Source of the DNA: Setaria digitata | Lineage: Eukaryota > Nematoda > Chromadorea > Rhabditida > Setariidae | DNA: 64,000 nt | NCBI GenBank assembly: GCA_003640385.1 | Contig: RCAB01000104.1 | Span: 1-64,000 of the forward strand | Reading direction: 5' to 3' | Shown here: positions 1 to 11,500 of the stretch, one piece after another | Layout of the letters: each line of letters opens with the position of its first letter | Numbering within the stretch: position 1 is the first letter of the stretch | Made by a program: the position numbers and the translations under genes | The notes under the pieces: model-generated | What the model saw: only the letters and a program-made list of their open reading frames with translations | What the model was told of the DNA's origin: nothing | Database searches by the model: none

Positions 1-166
1 TTTTTTTAAAAAAAAAAAAAAAAACTTCATCAAAGATTTGAATTTTTTTAGTTAGACATCGGTCTGTCTGAAATTTATTATCGTATAAATTTGATAAAGC
101 TCTGGTGATATTTAACGATAGAAAATAATGTAATACTTGAATGAGACTATAAAAGACAATTTTCAG

Positions 167-306
167 AGCCAGCGTTGGAAACTAGGCCAGCAACTAGGCC
201 ACCTGTTATTGCTAAGCCACCAGAAGCTGGATCAACCAATCGTTCAACGTTATCTGTTCTAACAGCATTCGTTATTGTTTTATGGGCACCGTTATTACTT
301 CATTAA
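167..306 (+). CDS. 3' terminal exon of a secreted or GPI-anchored protein (partial)
   Basis: A TTTCAG acceptor at 161-166 opens a frame that runs 46 codons to TAA at 304-306. The rest of the gene lies off the left edge. The peptide is proline- and threonine-rich (PALETRPATRPPVIAKPPEA), then a short polar stretch (GSTNRS), then a hydrophobic tail of about 17 residues (LSVLTAFVIVLWAPLLL) ending at H-stop. A hydrophobic C-terminus with almost nothing after it is the usual layout of a GPI-attachment signal, although a tail anchor is possible. The frame is the only open one across the exon. Function is unknown. The secreted protein gene at 5446-6501 also ends in a hydrophobic tail, but I see no sequence similarity between the two beyond that. 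Confidence 0.6.
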
Positions 307-647
307 GAATAGCACCAAATGAATTTTCCTGTACCTTATTTACCTTGCAATTTTATTGATGAATATTTGAACAGAAATATTTTTAACAAAATTTCTTTAG
401 CAAATTTATTTCCCCAATAATAAATTTTTGAACTAGTTGTTTTGAAATATTGCATAAGTAAATTTTTAAGAAAAACAAATAAATAGAGAATTATTAAGAA
501 TCAAAGATTAGTAAATGGAAAAGGAAAAGTTTATTTGAAATAATTTCTTCTTTTAAATGGCTTTTTTTTTTAATGCTTTGTCAAATTCTTTGCAATTCTA
601 ATACAATTCGGATAATAAAATAATTAAAAATTATATCAATGGTGCTT

Positions 648-685
<38 letters not shown>

Positions 686-3600
686 NTTTAAATTAATGAA
701 AATACTCGCCGTGTAGCACAATTATTACACTTTCCCTAAAAGAAAAAATACGAAACGTGTTGTGAATTCTCAATTTGAATTGTTGTCATTATTTAACTCT
801 TTCGGGTGGTTTTCCTTTTTTTTTACTTACATTATATATGTGCTTAATATATCGTATATGTGTTGTTTGTTTTATTTGCAATCTAATTAATTATTCATCT
901 AATTAATTACGCTTATCATTTAACTCTGCCGATTTATCAAATAGTTTTCTAAAGATAACTATTAATTAATATTCATCTGGCAGAATTATTTTCATTTCTT
1001 ACCATCTTTTTTTTTCTCATGCACATTAATTTACTACAGAGAATCACGGAATTATATGGTTATCATTAATTTAATTAATCATCTTTTCTGTAATGCTCAC
1101 AATGATCGACAAAAATGGTATTATCAAACTTATCATTTTTTTTTTGTCTCACAGTTGATCCATTTATCCAAACAAATAATAATATCACTTTAAAGAAAGC
1201 CACCTCTTTCAATAGATGGTTCTTTTAAATATTTTGCAAATAATTTTATTTAATTGTTCCAACTTTTTCTATTTGTCTTGAAAATTTATGTTAGGAAATT
1301 TTTGAATTTTTGTATCATTTCGATGTACCGGAAGCAGCATAGTTGAAAGAGATCCCAAACTAAATCATCGCTATTTCCATTTCCTTTTTCTTTTTTTTTT
1401 TTTTTCTTCCGAAATGGTGAGCAAAAAAAAAAGATGAAAAGTAGCTGTTAGTTTAGTTTTAATCAGCTTTTCAATTCTAAACTTGCAAGAAAAAGGAATA
1501 AAAAAAAAGAAACTGAAATGGAAATTGTGAAGTGCGCAAATGTTACACCACTGCCGCTTATACGTTATTTAGCTTAGAAATTATGTATTTTCTCATTTGC
1601 GTACATTGTTGTGTTCTGTTGAACGATGAAATGCATCCCTGTTTATACAAATTTTTTTTTTTTTTTGCTAATTTTATGAATAAAAATCAAAAAAAGAAAA
1701 AAAGATGCCAGAAAATTCAATTCATGTTGCTTTATTTGTAGACAGCATTTCGTATTGTTCTTTTTCTTATTTAAAAATTTTAGAATAGACGAATTTCCTC
1801 TTTTTTTTGTAACTTTACTTAATTAATTTGCTTTCCTGCTGATTTTGTTTCAATTGTCATATTACGAAAAAAAAAGAGCAAGAAAAGAAGCCAAAAAGCA
1901 TCGCTTGTACAAATATTAAAAATCAAGTAACTCAACATTATTATATTTTAAACAAACAAGCGGTAAATGTGGAGAATTTTTGAATTTCAAATTTCAGAAA
2001 ATGAATGCATTTAGGGAATTATCATTTTTAATTGCAAAAAATAACTGCTAATTTTTCGAGCTCAATCATTGCTAGGGAAAGCAATAGGTTAAATTGATCA
2101 ATTGCAATAAATGAATAAATATAAATTACAAACATTTATATTACTTTTGTTTGAAAAAAAAAAAATAAATCATTATTTTTGATGATTTTTGTCCAAGATT
2201 TTTCTGTAAGCAAACTTTTAACAATTTAACGATTGGACAGAATATTCTCTCATTCACTCTCATAATATGCACATCAAACTTTTTTAAAATTTGTTAAATT
2301 ACTATTTAATTGAATGGGCTACTGTTGGTTCTAATGCATAAATGATTATATGTGAATTTTTCAAAAGAAAAAAAGAGAAAAGAATCAGTGCTGTAATGAT
2401 GTTCTTTTTTCTGGAAAAAAACAATTGTCTAAATCCGGATTTAAAGTTATTTTCTTTTTCTTTTTTTGCCTTCTTCATTCGGTTGGAAAATTCAAACGTT
2501 CGGAATTCTTTTTATTTCTTTTTTTTCCTTCAGTTGAAAATTATTTTACGGAAATCATTAAAAGTTTCTTTTTTCTTCTTGTATGCTGCAGGAGATTGGA
2601 ATTTAGGGAGGGGAGAAAGCTTTTTAGCTGATTGAAAAGGTAGCATAATTTCAGATAATATGATTGAATTATCACTGGTAATGATGTTCGAATCATTATA
2701 AGAAATATTTACTAATATAACCTAAAATGATTTAATGCAATATTGATTTGATTGAAAATAATCAAACTTCATCTATCACAGAAGAGTTCTACACGATAAG
2801 GTGTTTATGATAATTGTTATGATAAATTTATCAGTTCTAAAATTTTTTTCCTCAAGAAAGCTGTAATTTGGCAAGATTGATGATTAATTTGTTATCTGTT
2901 CTTATCGAGTTTTTATCATCATCGCTCCTTCAGAATGGAAGGAACATTTTGGAATGGAAGTTCCAATGAAGTTTTGTTCAATCGGTAATGTAATATATAT
3001 ATGCAATTTTACTGTCGATGCATCCATCCATTGAATATTTTTATCACAACCTATAAAACTGTAATCATAATGATACAGTATTCTTATCATTTAACTAATT
3101 CATCCAAAAAATACTATCAGTTGATTTCTGTACTTCAAAATGTCGTTTGAGAATTTCTGGAATATTTAGGACACGATGTTCAGAAATCCATTCCAATAGA
3201 AATATTGTTAAAAATTTTCTAAATACTAGTTTTTATTGTACAATTAATAACTATTTTATCTTTTTTTGTAATCAAAAATTTAATCCTCATTTAATTCCAC
3301 GCATCCTTTTTAGTGCGTCTTTCAGTGCAATTTATTAGCACCCCAATTCGGGTCATTTTATTTGCACACTAAGGTTTTCTTTGAATTTACTTTAAAAAAT
3401 TTAAAAGTGGAAAAGATATATGGAAAAAAGTAATATGTTTGCATTTTCATTTCTAACATTTTTACACGTTTGCTGCACGTGTCGAATATGTCAAAAATCT
3501 CTGCACATTATTCTTAAGCCTTTATTTAAGTGAATTTTTATTTTGAAGCTTAGCAAAAAGGCATTCTGTGCATAGTGAGAAAGGCCTCACGTTTCATGCC

Positions 3601-5445
3601 TCACGTTTATATGCAAATTTATGCATGCTGCCTTCCACAGGGTCACGTGTGTTGCCCTCACGTTCATACAGAGATCCACATGCATTACTTATGCTTAAGA
3701 AACGTGGAAAAAAAAACACTTTTATTATATCCGTGGGCATGTTAGCGTGTTTACTGCATCCATACTGGATAGTAATAAATAAAATTGCATTGGATATTTT
3801 CTTTATTGTTAATGATTTGCTACTTACCACTTAATTGTATAAGTTTAAGCTATTCAAAATGCTAAGACATTTGAATTGTAAGCCGAATATTCCTTTTTTT
3901 TTTCCATAACGAAAGCTGAAAGAGTGAAGAATTTGGCTAATTTGGCCAAGCAAAACATGGTATTAGAAGTTCTGAAATTAAAATCTACTCAGGAGAAAGT
4001 TGAAGTTCGACTAACCGAAATATTAATCATTTTTCAAATTCGGAAGTAATGAGAACGACTACATAAATCATTTGCAAAAGCAAAATGCACAATAAACCTT
4101 TGGGAATTTACTTTTTATCCTACAAACTAAAACGAAATATTAAAAATGAATTGGAAACGATAGAATGAGTTGAAGTTAGTAAAAAGTATTTTTTTTTTTT
4201 TTTCAACATTGGAATAGTTCTGTTCGTTTTAATACACTCAAGGGAACAGCAATCAATCATTGATGTGTTATGTTTGCTCCATTTCTTTTTGCTTTTGTGC
4301 ATCTGTAATATCAATTAATATTTAAATTCAAAATCGAAGAATTTGAAAAATTGAATCATCATTTAATCATAGCAGTATGAAAATCAATGAAAGCAAACAT
4401 TTTTGATAACTGATAATAAATTCAATTGTTCTACTGATACAATAATTCACTGCTCAAAACTAAATGCAATTTAATGAGTGTGCAGTTAATCTAACAGAGT
4501 GCGCTTAATGAAAACCTAAAAAAGACAGAAAAAAAATATTAATGCCAATCAAATTTTAACTTTCCCACCTGTTCCACTCGTCCTTCACATGGAATTCTTG
4601 AAAATGTTTTACATGAAAAAGCTTTTTTCTAATTTTTTTTCAAATTTAAGAAAAAAACTGAAAAACTGAATTGAATTTTTAATGTGACAGTCATTTGAAT
4701 GTAACAAATTTTCAAACACACTGTGAAATTAGTAATTATAATTGCTTTCGCAAACAAGAAAAAGTTAAAATTTAATTCAATAAAGCACCATTGTATTCGA
4801 AAATAATCGACCCCATCCAAATTGATTTAGTTAAAATCCATCCCAACATCTCACCTTCACTTTCATTTGACTCGTTCCAGTGCTGTTCTTCCTAATTCAT
4901 TTTAAGCCAATCAGTCTAGTTTAGTTCAGTCCAGTTAGTTCATTTCAGTAGTTTTGTTTAATTCAAAAAATTTCATGCAATTTATAAACATCTTTAGCTC
5001 ATTTCCAATATAAACTATCAGTACTGGGCTAAATTTGTACCACTTCAACATATTTGCAGGCAGGAATCTCTGATAATTTTTATCAGATCATCTGATTAAG
5101 GACTCGTTAACTCAGTAACACAATAACTTTTCAAAAATAAATTGATATATTTCATAAATTCAATCTGCATTCAAATGACTTAAGTAACATGAAGCAATTA
5201 TCACTTTCTGAATAATTAATAACTGAATTGTTACTGGTTAATTTAGGAGAGAGATGTTAAAATTTTTCTGTTTATTCTTTCCTAATTTCACTTCTTTTTG
5301 CACAAATTAATAAAATCACTTTAATTAGTTAATTCAATGCTGCGAAAAGCATGAAGAACGTCAAATTTTATTCATCATAAAATAATTTTATTAAAATTTA
5401 GTTTATGTCGAAATTCATTTAATTGTTGCACCATCGAATTGCCAT
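307..5445. other. gene-poor stretch
   Basis: About 5.1 kb of AT-rich DNA holding long homopolymer runs (T-tract 650-683 followed by an N at 686) and no supportable gene. The open frames inside are short, rich in Phe and Lys from T and A runs, and lack splice context. Two local features stand out and are listed separately: a cluster of ACGTG motifs near 3464-3705 and a coding-like fragment at 3915-4049. Confidence 0.6.
3915..4049 (+). other. coding-like fragment, possible terminal exon or relic
   Basis: An open frame of 44 codons ends at TAA 4047-4049 and reads like a charged helical peptide: AERVKNLANLAKQNMVLEVL, then KLKSTQEKVEVRLTEILII. Composition is unlike the Phe/Lys-rich noise frames nearby. 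A T-tract and an AG precede it at about 3895-3915, so it could be an exon with an acceptor just upstream of the CTG at 3916. I found no matching upstream exon or start codon. It may be an orphan exon of an unrecognised plus-strand gene, a decayed gene piece, or chance. Confidence 0.25.
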
Positions 5446-6501
5446 TCACAATATTACTGCAACTGAAAAAAAAAGAGACGTATAAATACGTGACATACGG
5501 AATAATAAGAAATATACGTGAATGTTACGTATTAACAGGTGATGGATACGTTTTGACAAATATTGGCAAATTACGAAAATATTTTTCATAACATATCATT
5601 TATACCAAAATTTGAATTTAAATTTATTTTGTTTCAATTTTCTTTTCATTTTAGCAAAAAAAAAAAAGGGAAAAAACATTGAGAAAATTATTATAATAAT
5701 TAAGAAATTTCACTTACTATTAAGAAGTACTAGCAAAAGAGTCCAGTGAGATCGTTGCATACTTGGCCCAAGACTAGTTGATTCAGGACTTAGCGTTGTT
5801 ACCATCTGCACTGCACTTTCTACTCCAGATCCTGCGTCTCCACCTTCAGCTTCACCCTGAGCCTCCGTCTGACCTTCACCCTCAGCTTCTGCCTGGGTTT
5901 TACCCTCAGCACTACCAGCTTCAGTAGCACCTTCACCAGTTGATTCCTGTTTTGCTACCTCTTCTGCCGCAGCACTATCAGTTGCTTCAGAAGCACTATC
6001 ACCTGAAGTGTTATGTTAAAATAAGTGATAACAGCACATTTTTATCAAAATTATTATCAAAGAAGTTTCTCAGAATGATGAACATTACTGTATTTTTTTT
6101 CTTTTGCTTTTATACTCATACTCCATTCAAAATGTGTAATTTAAATTTATTAACTTTATAAAATGGATGATAATTTTCTGATTCTTTTTTCTGTTATGTA
6201 ATTAATATTATCTATTGTAAAAAGCACACCCTTGAGAGCATGAATTTTATCACTTTGATTTAATGATCACATGATAAAAGTCTATTACTGGTTAGATTAA
6301 ATCTTTGTAAAGCTGATTCCTTTAACTAAAATTATCCAAATACAACATGCTGTTTTCCTTAGCTTCATCTAATAAGCTTAATAGATCCAGAGTTAACAAA
6401 TGGAAATTGTGATAAGAAATGATGTACAAACCAATCTTAATCAGTGCAAATAAAAAAATTGCGAATAAAAATCGCTTTACACTGCTACAGCCAGATACCA
6501 T
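5446..6501 (-). CDS. secreted acidic Glu/Gly/Ala-rich protein with GPI-like tail
   Basis: Three exons on the minus strand: 6432-6501, 5718-6002 and 5446-5462, joined in phase to give 123 residues. Exon 1 encodes a signal peptide (MVSGCSSVKRFLFAIFLFAL, then IKIG). The mature part is low-complexity and acidic (for example GEGATEAGSAEGKTQAEAEG), followed by a Ser/Thr segment and a hydrophobic end (WTLLLVLLNIAVIL-stop). If the second intron is retained the frame instead stops at 5710-5712 after LLNSK, so the tail would be weaker. The spliced form makes the better GPI-attachment signal, which is why I prefer it. No catalytic domain is visible. A surface or secreted mucin-like role is an inference from composition only. 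Confidence 0.65.
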
Positions 6502-8550
6502 AACTCAAATTTTTCCGGTCTTATAAACTGACTGATAATTAGCAGTTATTATCACTCCTTATATAATGCATTCTTGCCATCCAATCATTTTATGCAAATT
6601 TCATCCTTGATCTTTCAGAAAGAGAAGGAATTTTAAAAAGCACTTCATCATCTTTATGATAGTTCATTTTCATTACTATCCTAATGTCATTTATTGGATG
6701 CCGTGAGGTTTTCTTTTTCTTTTGAAGATTCCAATTAACCCACAAAAGTATCTCTATTCAATTTCAATTAATTAGTATAAAATTTACATAAATGATGGGA
6801 TATGTGCTGCATGAAAGGATCTTTTCGTACTGTATGAATTGAAATGTACAGTGGCAAATAAAGCCAATAACAGACTGAAGAATGAGCCTTATCAAATGCT
6901 TTGGAAAGTTCTGAAATCACTGAGGCGTTGCCCTAAACAGTTAATTCTTTCAACCTTAAATTTTTACTTGAAATACTTAAATTAATTTCGCCCATTACAT
7001 TGTTATTATTGGAACGAGAAAAACAGGACAGAATACAAACCAATATATATTGCATATTATAAAGCTGTACATTCCAATTAGCTAAATTTTAATAAAGATT
7101 TTGTATTCTGATTAATTGATCCCTTTATAAATATCCACATGTTGATCAATACATCAGTAAAGACTTTGCATTCCGATTAATTGATTCATTTATCACACGT
7201 TTATTGCATATACGTCGACACGTCGGTAAAGGTCGCGTACTTGAATTAACTGTACAGTACTAATTAGTTGATTAGTTTGTTTGATTTGTATATTTTATTT
7301 TGATATGTTAATGATTGTCCATCTTATCATTCATCATTAAACTGATAAGTGAGCACTTTTCTGGACAACAATGCGCTGCTATATTTGCAGCGTGTTCATA
7401 TGACGATATTACGTGGTTGAATGTATGGGATTGGATACGGTTAGCTGGTGGTACAATGTCGCTAGGAGATGGCATTGTTGGGGAGGTCATAGGTCATTGC
7501 TGGAGATGGTATTTTGTTTTTTAAGGATTAGTCTGTCTTTAAATTAGCCCATCTGTCTATTAGAAATTCCAATGCCTAATGGAGAGACAAATTTATCGGC
7601 CTGAAACCAGGAGGTATGGTGGTGTTCATTAGTAAGATATGAATTTCTTAGCATTTCGAGCATAATTATCTGATAGATGTGAGTTTAATCAGCGTTTTTC
7701 TCTTATGGGAGCTATAGCTAAATGAATTTATTCTTAGCATAAGTTGACCAAACTAGTCCTTCCTCAGGTACAATTTTCTGTCTTATCATTATGGATGGGT
7801 CTGCATAATTTGTGCCAATAAATCATAGTAAGTTATTTGTGTTTTGCATTTTCGATTCGACGATAATTCATTTTTTCGTTTCGCTCCAAGTTTACTCTCT
7901 GCGTTCTGAATTATTTTTCTATTATTTCTAATTTCTTGCCTAAATCGTTATCGAAGGATGCAGGATTTTGATATTGTAAAATTTCCATAATAGGCATTTG
8001 ACTTCAAACTTTGTCAGAGAGCACTTATTCACTTTAACTTTTCCAAAAATCCAATTCAAGAGATCCTAAAATTTGTACCTGTTTGTATTGTTCTACATAA
8101 AACTAGGGCTTAGTAAAGTCGGTATTTTGTATTCCATTAATGGCTTGAAGGTCTGCAGAGACTTGCATTTCCTTTTTAAACGTCTACTAGATAAATTCTT
8201 TTAACTACATGCATTCACTCTTTCCACTCTTAAAACAAACAAATGGTACAAGAGTTAATATAAGTTGGCTGGTTTAGTCATGGCAATCCCTGTGATCATT
8301 TCCGGATCATTATTTAGGCTTGAAAAGTTTAAAAAAAAAAAAAAAAAAGTTTTAGGCTTGAAAAGTCTAAATTTAAAAGGCAGTAATTCATGAAAAGCAA
8401 CTTTAAATTTACGTTTTAGATTCTAATTCTTTGCATTCGAAAGTAGTGTTGAAATTCTTTACTTTATTATATGAAAGTATAAAGAAATAAATAGAGCTGG
8501 CCGGATGCTATGAATTTTTCAGTCGTCATTTTTTCTTCGGCATTTACAAC
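6502..8550. other. divergent intergenic region
   Basis: Shared upstream region of the secreted protein gene (minus) and the NADAR gene (plus). It contains a degenerate triplicated segment near 7085-7270 and a less AT-rich block at about 7310-7650. That block is open in one frame but lacks splice sites, codon character or a recognisable product. It may be promoter or untranslated sequence. Confidence 0.5.
7085..7270. repeat. degenerate tandem repeat, about 65 bp x 3
   Basis: Three diverged copies follow one another. Each begins with a (ca)gtaaag-like start, then a -ttttgtattctgattaattgat-like core, then a variable tail. The core reads tgcattccgattaattgat in copy 2 and cgcgtacttgaattaactg in copy 3. 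The third copy is the most changed and the most GC-rich. Confidence 0.4.
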
Positions 8551-8561
8551 CTTTTTTCCAG
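8551..8561 (+). promoter_or_regulatory. probable spliced-leader acceptor for the NADAR gene
   Basis: CTTTTTTCCAG ends 14 bases before the ATG at 8576. Because no upstream exon is needed to start the protein, this is best read as the trans-splice acceptor, a common arrangement in nematodes. Confidence 0.5.
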
Positions 8562-8575
8562 AAGTTCATTAGGAA

Positions 8576-11500
8576 ATGTCAACGCCAGCATCAATTAAAG
8601 CAATGGAACTTGCTCGTGAAAAGGCTGCACGTCGTTATCGCCAAAGTGACACAGCTGGATTAGTACCACTTACGCAGCCATGGCCCTCTCGGGGTTACTA
8701 TTATGTAAGTAGAATTCTAAAATTTTCCATCCTGATGTTGCTCAGAATAGGTCATTTCATTTCCAGTGCTTTAGAAGTCGATCTTATTTTATTTTCCAAG
8801 TAATAATTCTGTTGAATTCTGCTAAGGGAGAATGCTCGCTGGAGGAATCGAAAGTCAGGAATTCCTGATTATTATTGAAGGAAAAATCTTATTATTTTGG
8901 AATTTTACTATTCTAGGGAGGTTACCGCGGGAGGAATATCGATTTCACTGCGGATAAGGCAGGTGGGAAACAGTATACAAGTTTTGAGGGTGGAAGAAAA
9001 GAAATAGAACCACGAACACCACCAAAACCGCTCACACCACCACCAGTAAGTTGTGTCTTTTTAAAGCAATATATTATGCAATGTAAAATGGCTGAGGAAT
9101 GCAAACTCTGGTTGATGTATTCTGTGGATTATTTTACAGCTGTCGGGAAAAAAGGATAGTAATGGTTCGTTGCCCAGATGATCCTTTATGGCTTTAATTT
9201 TTTTGAACTGTTTAATTTTAGGTCGAAGATGTACCAATTGATGTTGATACCGACGATTATAAAGTAGATGCCGATGAAGTGATTTGTTTCAGCGGTCGCC
9301 AGCATTTCCTGTCAAATTTATATCCTGTTAGTATCATGCGTTACTTCTTTCATAGAACTGATTGATTTTATATCTTTCCTAATAGGATTCAGTGATTTGA
9401 GTATTTTTCTAACTTAAGCATTACTCACTTGAATAAACGTCTTATCGAGAAATGTCATAGTCGTTGGAGTGATAAATAATAATTTTATAGTTTAATGCAG
9501 TTTTTATTATTTCATCATTGTAAACCTCATTCTGAAGGTTGGTACACTTGAAGGGCGAGCAAGACATATTTTTATGTCCTACGTCCCGATTATTCCTGGA
9601 TGTGGTGCTTTTCAGGGTACTCGGAAGAGGGGTTGTTTTTTTACCTACAACGACAAATGTGTGTTCAGCAAATGAGGTTGGATTGGGGTGAAGCAAGTAA
9701 GGATAACTATTTTTATTGCTTTAGTTTCATTAATTTTCAATTAAACAATAAAACAGGTAACGCTAACGGTGGATGGGCATGATTATCCGAGTGTGGAACA
9801 TTATTATCAAGCTTGTAAACTGTATACATTGGGTGGTGCTCGTCTCGCCGCACAACTTCGCCATATACCTGATGCGGGCCAGGTCAAAACTTATACAAAA
9901 AAGTTGTTGCGTTCAGCCAGCGTTTCATTAGATAAGGTATATTATTATCACTACAATTCATTTTTTTTCACTTTTTTCTACTGTAGTTGTGGAAATATGT
10001 ATTGTATGTCTTAAATTGTTTTCTAAAAAATTCAAGTTTCAATATGTTTGATTTCAGTGTTCTGCAGAATTGCGACATTGAACTTAAAATTTTTTGGGAA
10101 TGTGAAATTTTACATTTTTAGGCTCAGTTTATTCTCAAATATTATGTAATTGAATTTTTAAGATTTCGCACTTTCTAAGCAAAGTGTTGTTTGGAATTTT
10201 TAGCATTTTTTCTTCGGTAGATTTTTAGGTCGAAGAATGGAAACGTACTCAGGGTCCAGTATTGTTACATCATGCAATAGTACACAAATTTGTGCAGAAT
10301 CCAGAACTTCGTGTAAAACTTCTAGAAACAGGTGCTGCACTACTTGCACATACATATGAACGGGATAATATCTTTGCTACGGGTTGCGACAAGGAAAAGA
10401 TGATAGAATGGGCAAAAAATAATAATGGACAAATAATCAAGGTATTTTTTTATTACTCGAGGTTGTGTCATGTATTTGCCAGACGAGTCTCTCTTTAAAC
10501 GTTATTTATGTGTCCTATATTTCTTTTGCGTTTGCAAAGTTAATTCTCTTTGTTTCTGAATTTAGTACATTCGGCTGATTCTTCTTTGTCTGCTTCCAGT
10601 TCATTGATCCATTGACTGCATTTGCTGGCCAAAAATTCTTTGTGTTCATTACTCGAAACTATCTGCATTATCATTTTAAAATGCTTAGAGTTTTGGAAGA
10701 GTGTTTAGAATATACTTTGTAGTATTTTCAAAATGCTAAGATTTTCTTATTGCTGTGTGCATTGTATTGAGCAGTTGATCTATCATAGGTCCTGTACAGC
10801 TAAAATTATGAAAGTAAGGAATTTTGTATCCACTTTTTTAGATCCCGACCAAAATCGATAATGGCACATTGGTGTACATTCCACTGGTAGGCGAAGGCAA
10901 GAATATTCTTGGCTTCATCAATATGAAGGTAGCTTTTTTTTCTTTTTAAATATTTTGAGTAGAAATGTATATAAGCAGTAAACATTTTACATTTAGTTTT
11001 GCTTTCATTTTTAACGGGAAATTTAAAACTTTTTTTTAGAAATGTGAGCTATTTAGAACTGCTGTTTCTGAATAAGTACGAAAAAGTATGCAATGTGATA
11101 GAAGATCCCTATTGAATTCTTTGCATCCCATTTATTAATGTATACTCTCTGCAGTCAGATCTAATTGTAAATGAATTGTTTTTACTGTTGCAAGCATGCT
11201 CGAAAATTTCAGGTTCGCCAACAGCTTCTGCAATTTAAAGCAACGCAAGCGACACAGCCACCTTTAACAGATCCGATTATGATGGTAGCCATGCAGACAT
11301 TGAAACTTGATAGTCCGACGAAAGCAGAAAGTATGACAAATTGAACGCTAACCGATAGCCAACATGATCTCGAAGTAGTTGTCGTGTGAAAGCTGTTCCA
11401 GAAAATTGTTAAAATCGTAAGACATTTTCTGCTATATTGCTGGTCCGAATTTGACATGGGAAACGTGCAAAGCATAGCACACAATAATTTTCACGGAATA

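Noticed and set aside
7315..7524. 70-codon open frame in the divergent spacer
   Set aside because: No splice context, start context or recognisable domain; opened on both strands over the same bases, which suggests base composition rather than coding.
9600..9782. Open frame inside the NADAR gene
   Set aside because: Including it breaks phase or the NADAR motif; direct joining of 9326 to 9757 restores FLSNLYP-VTLTVDG as in the family.
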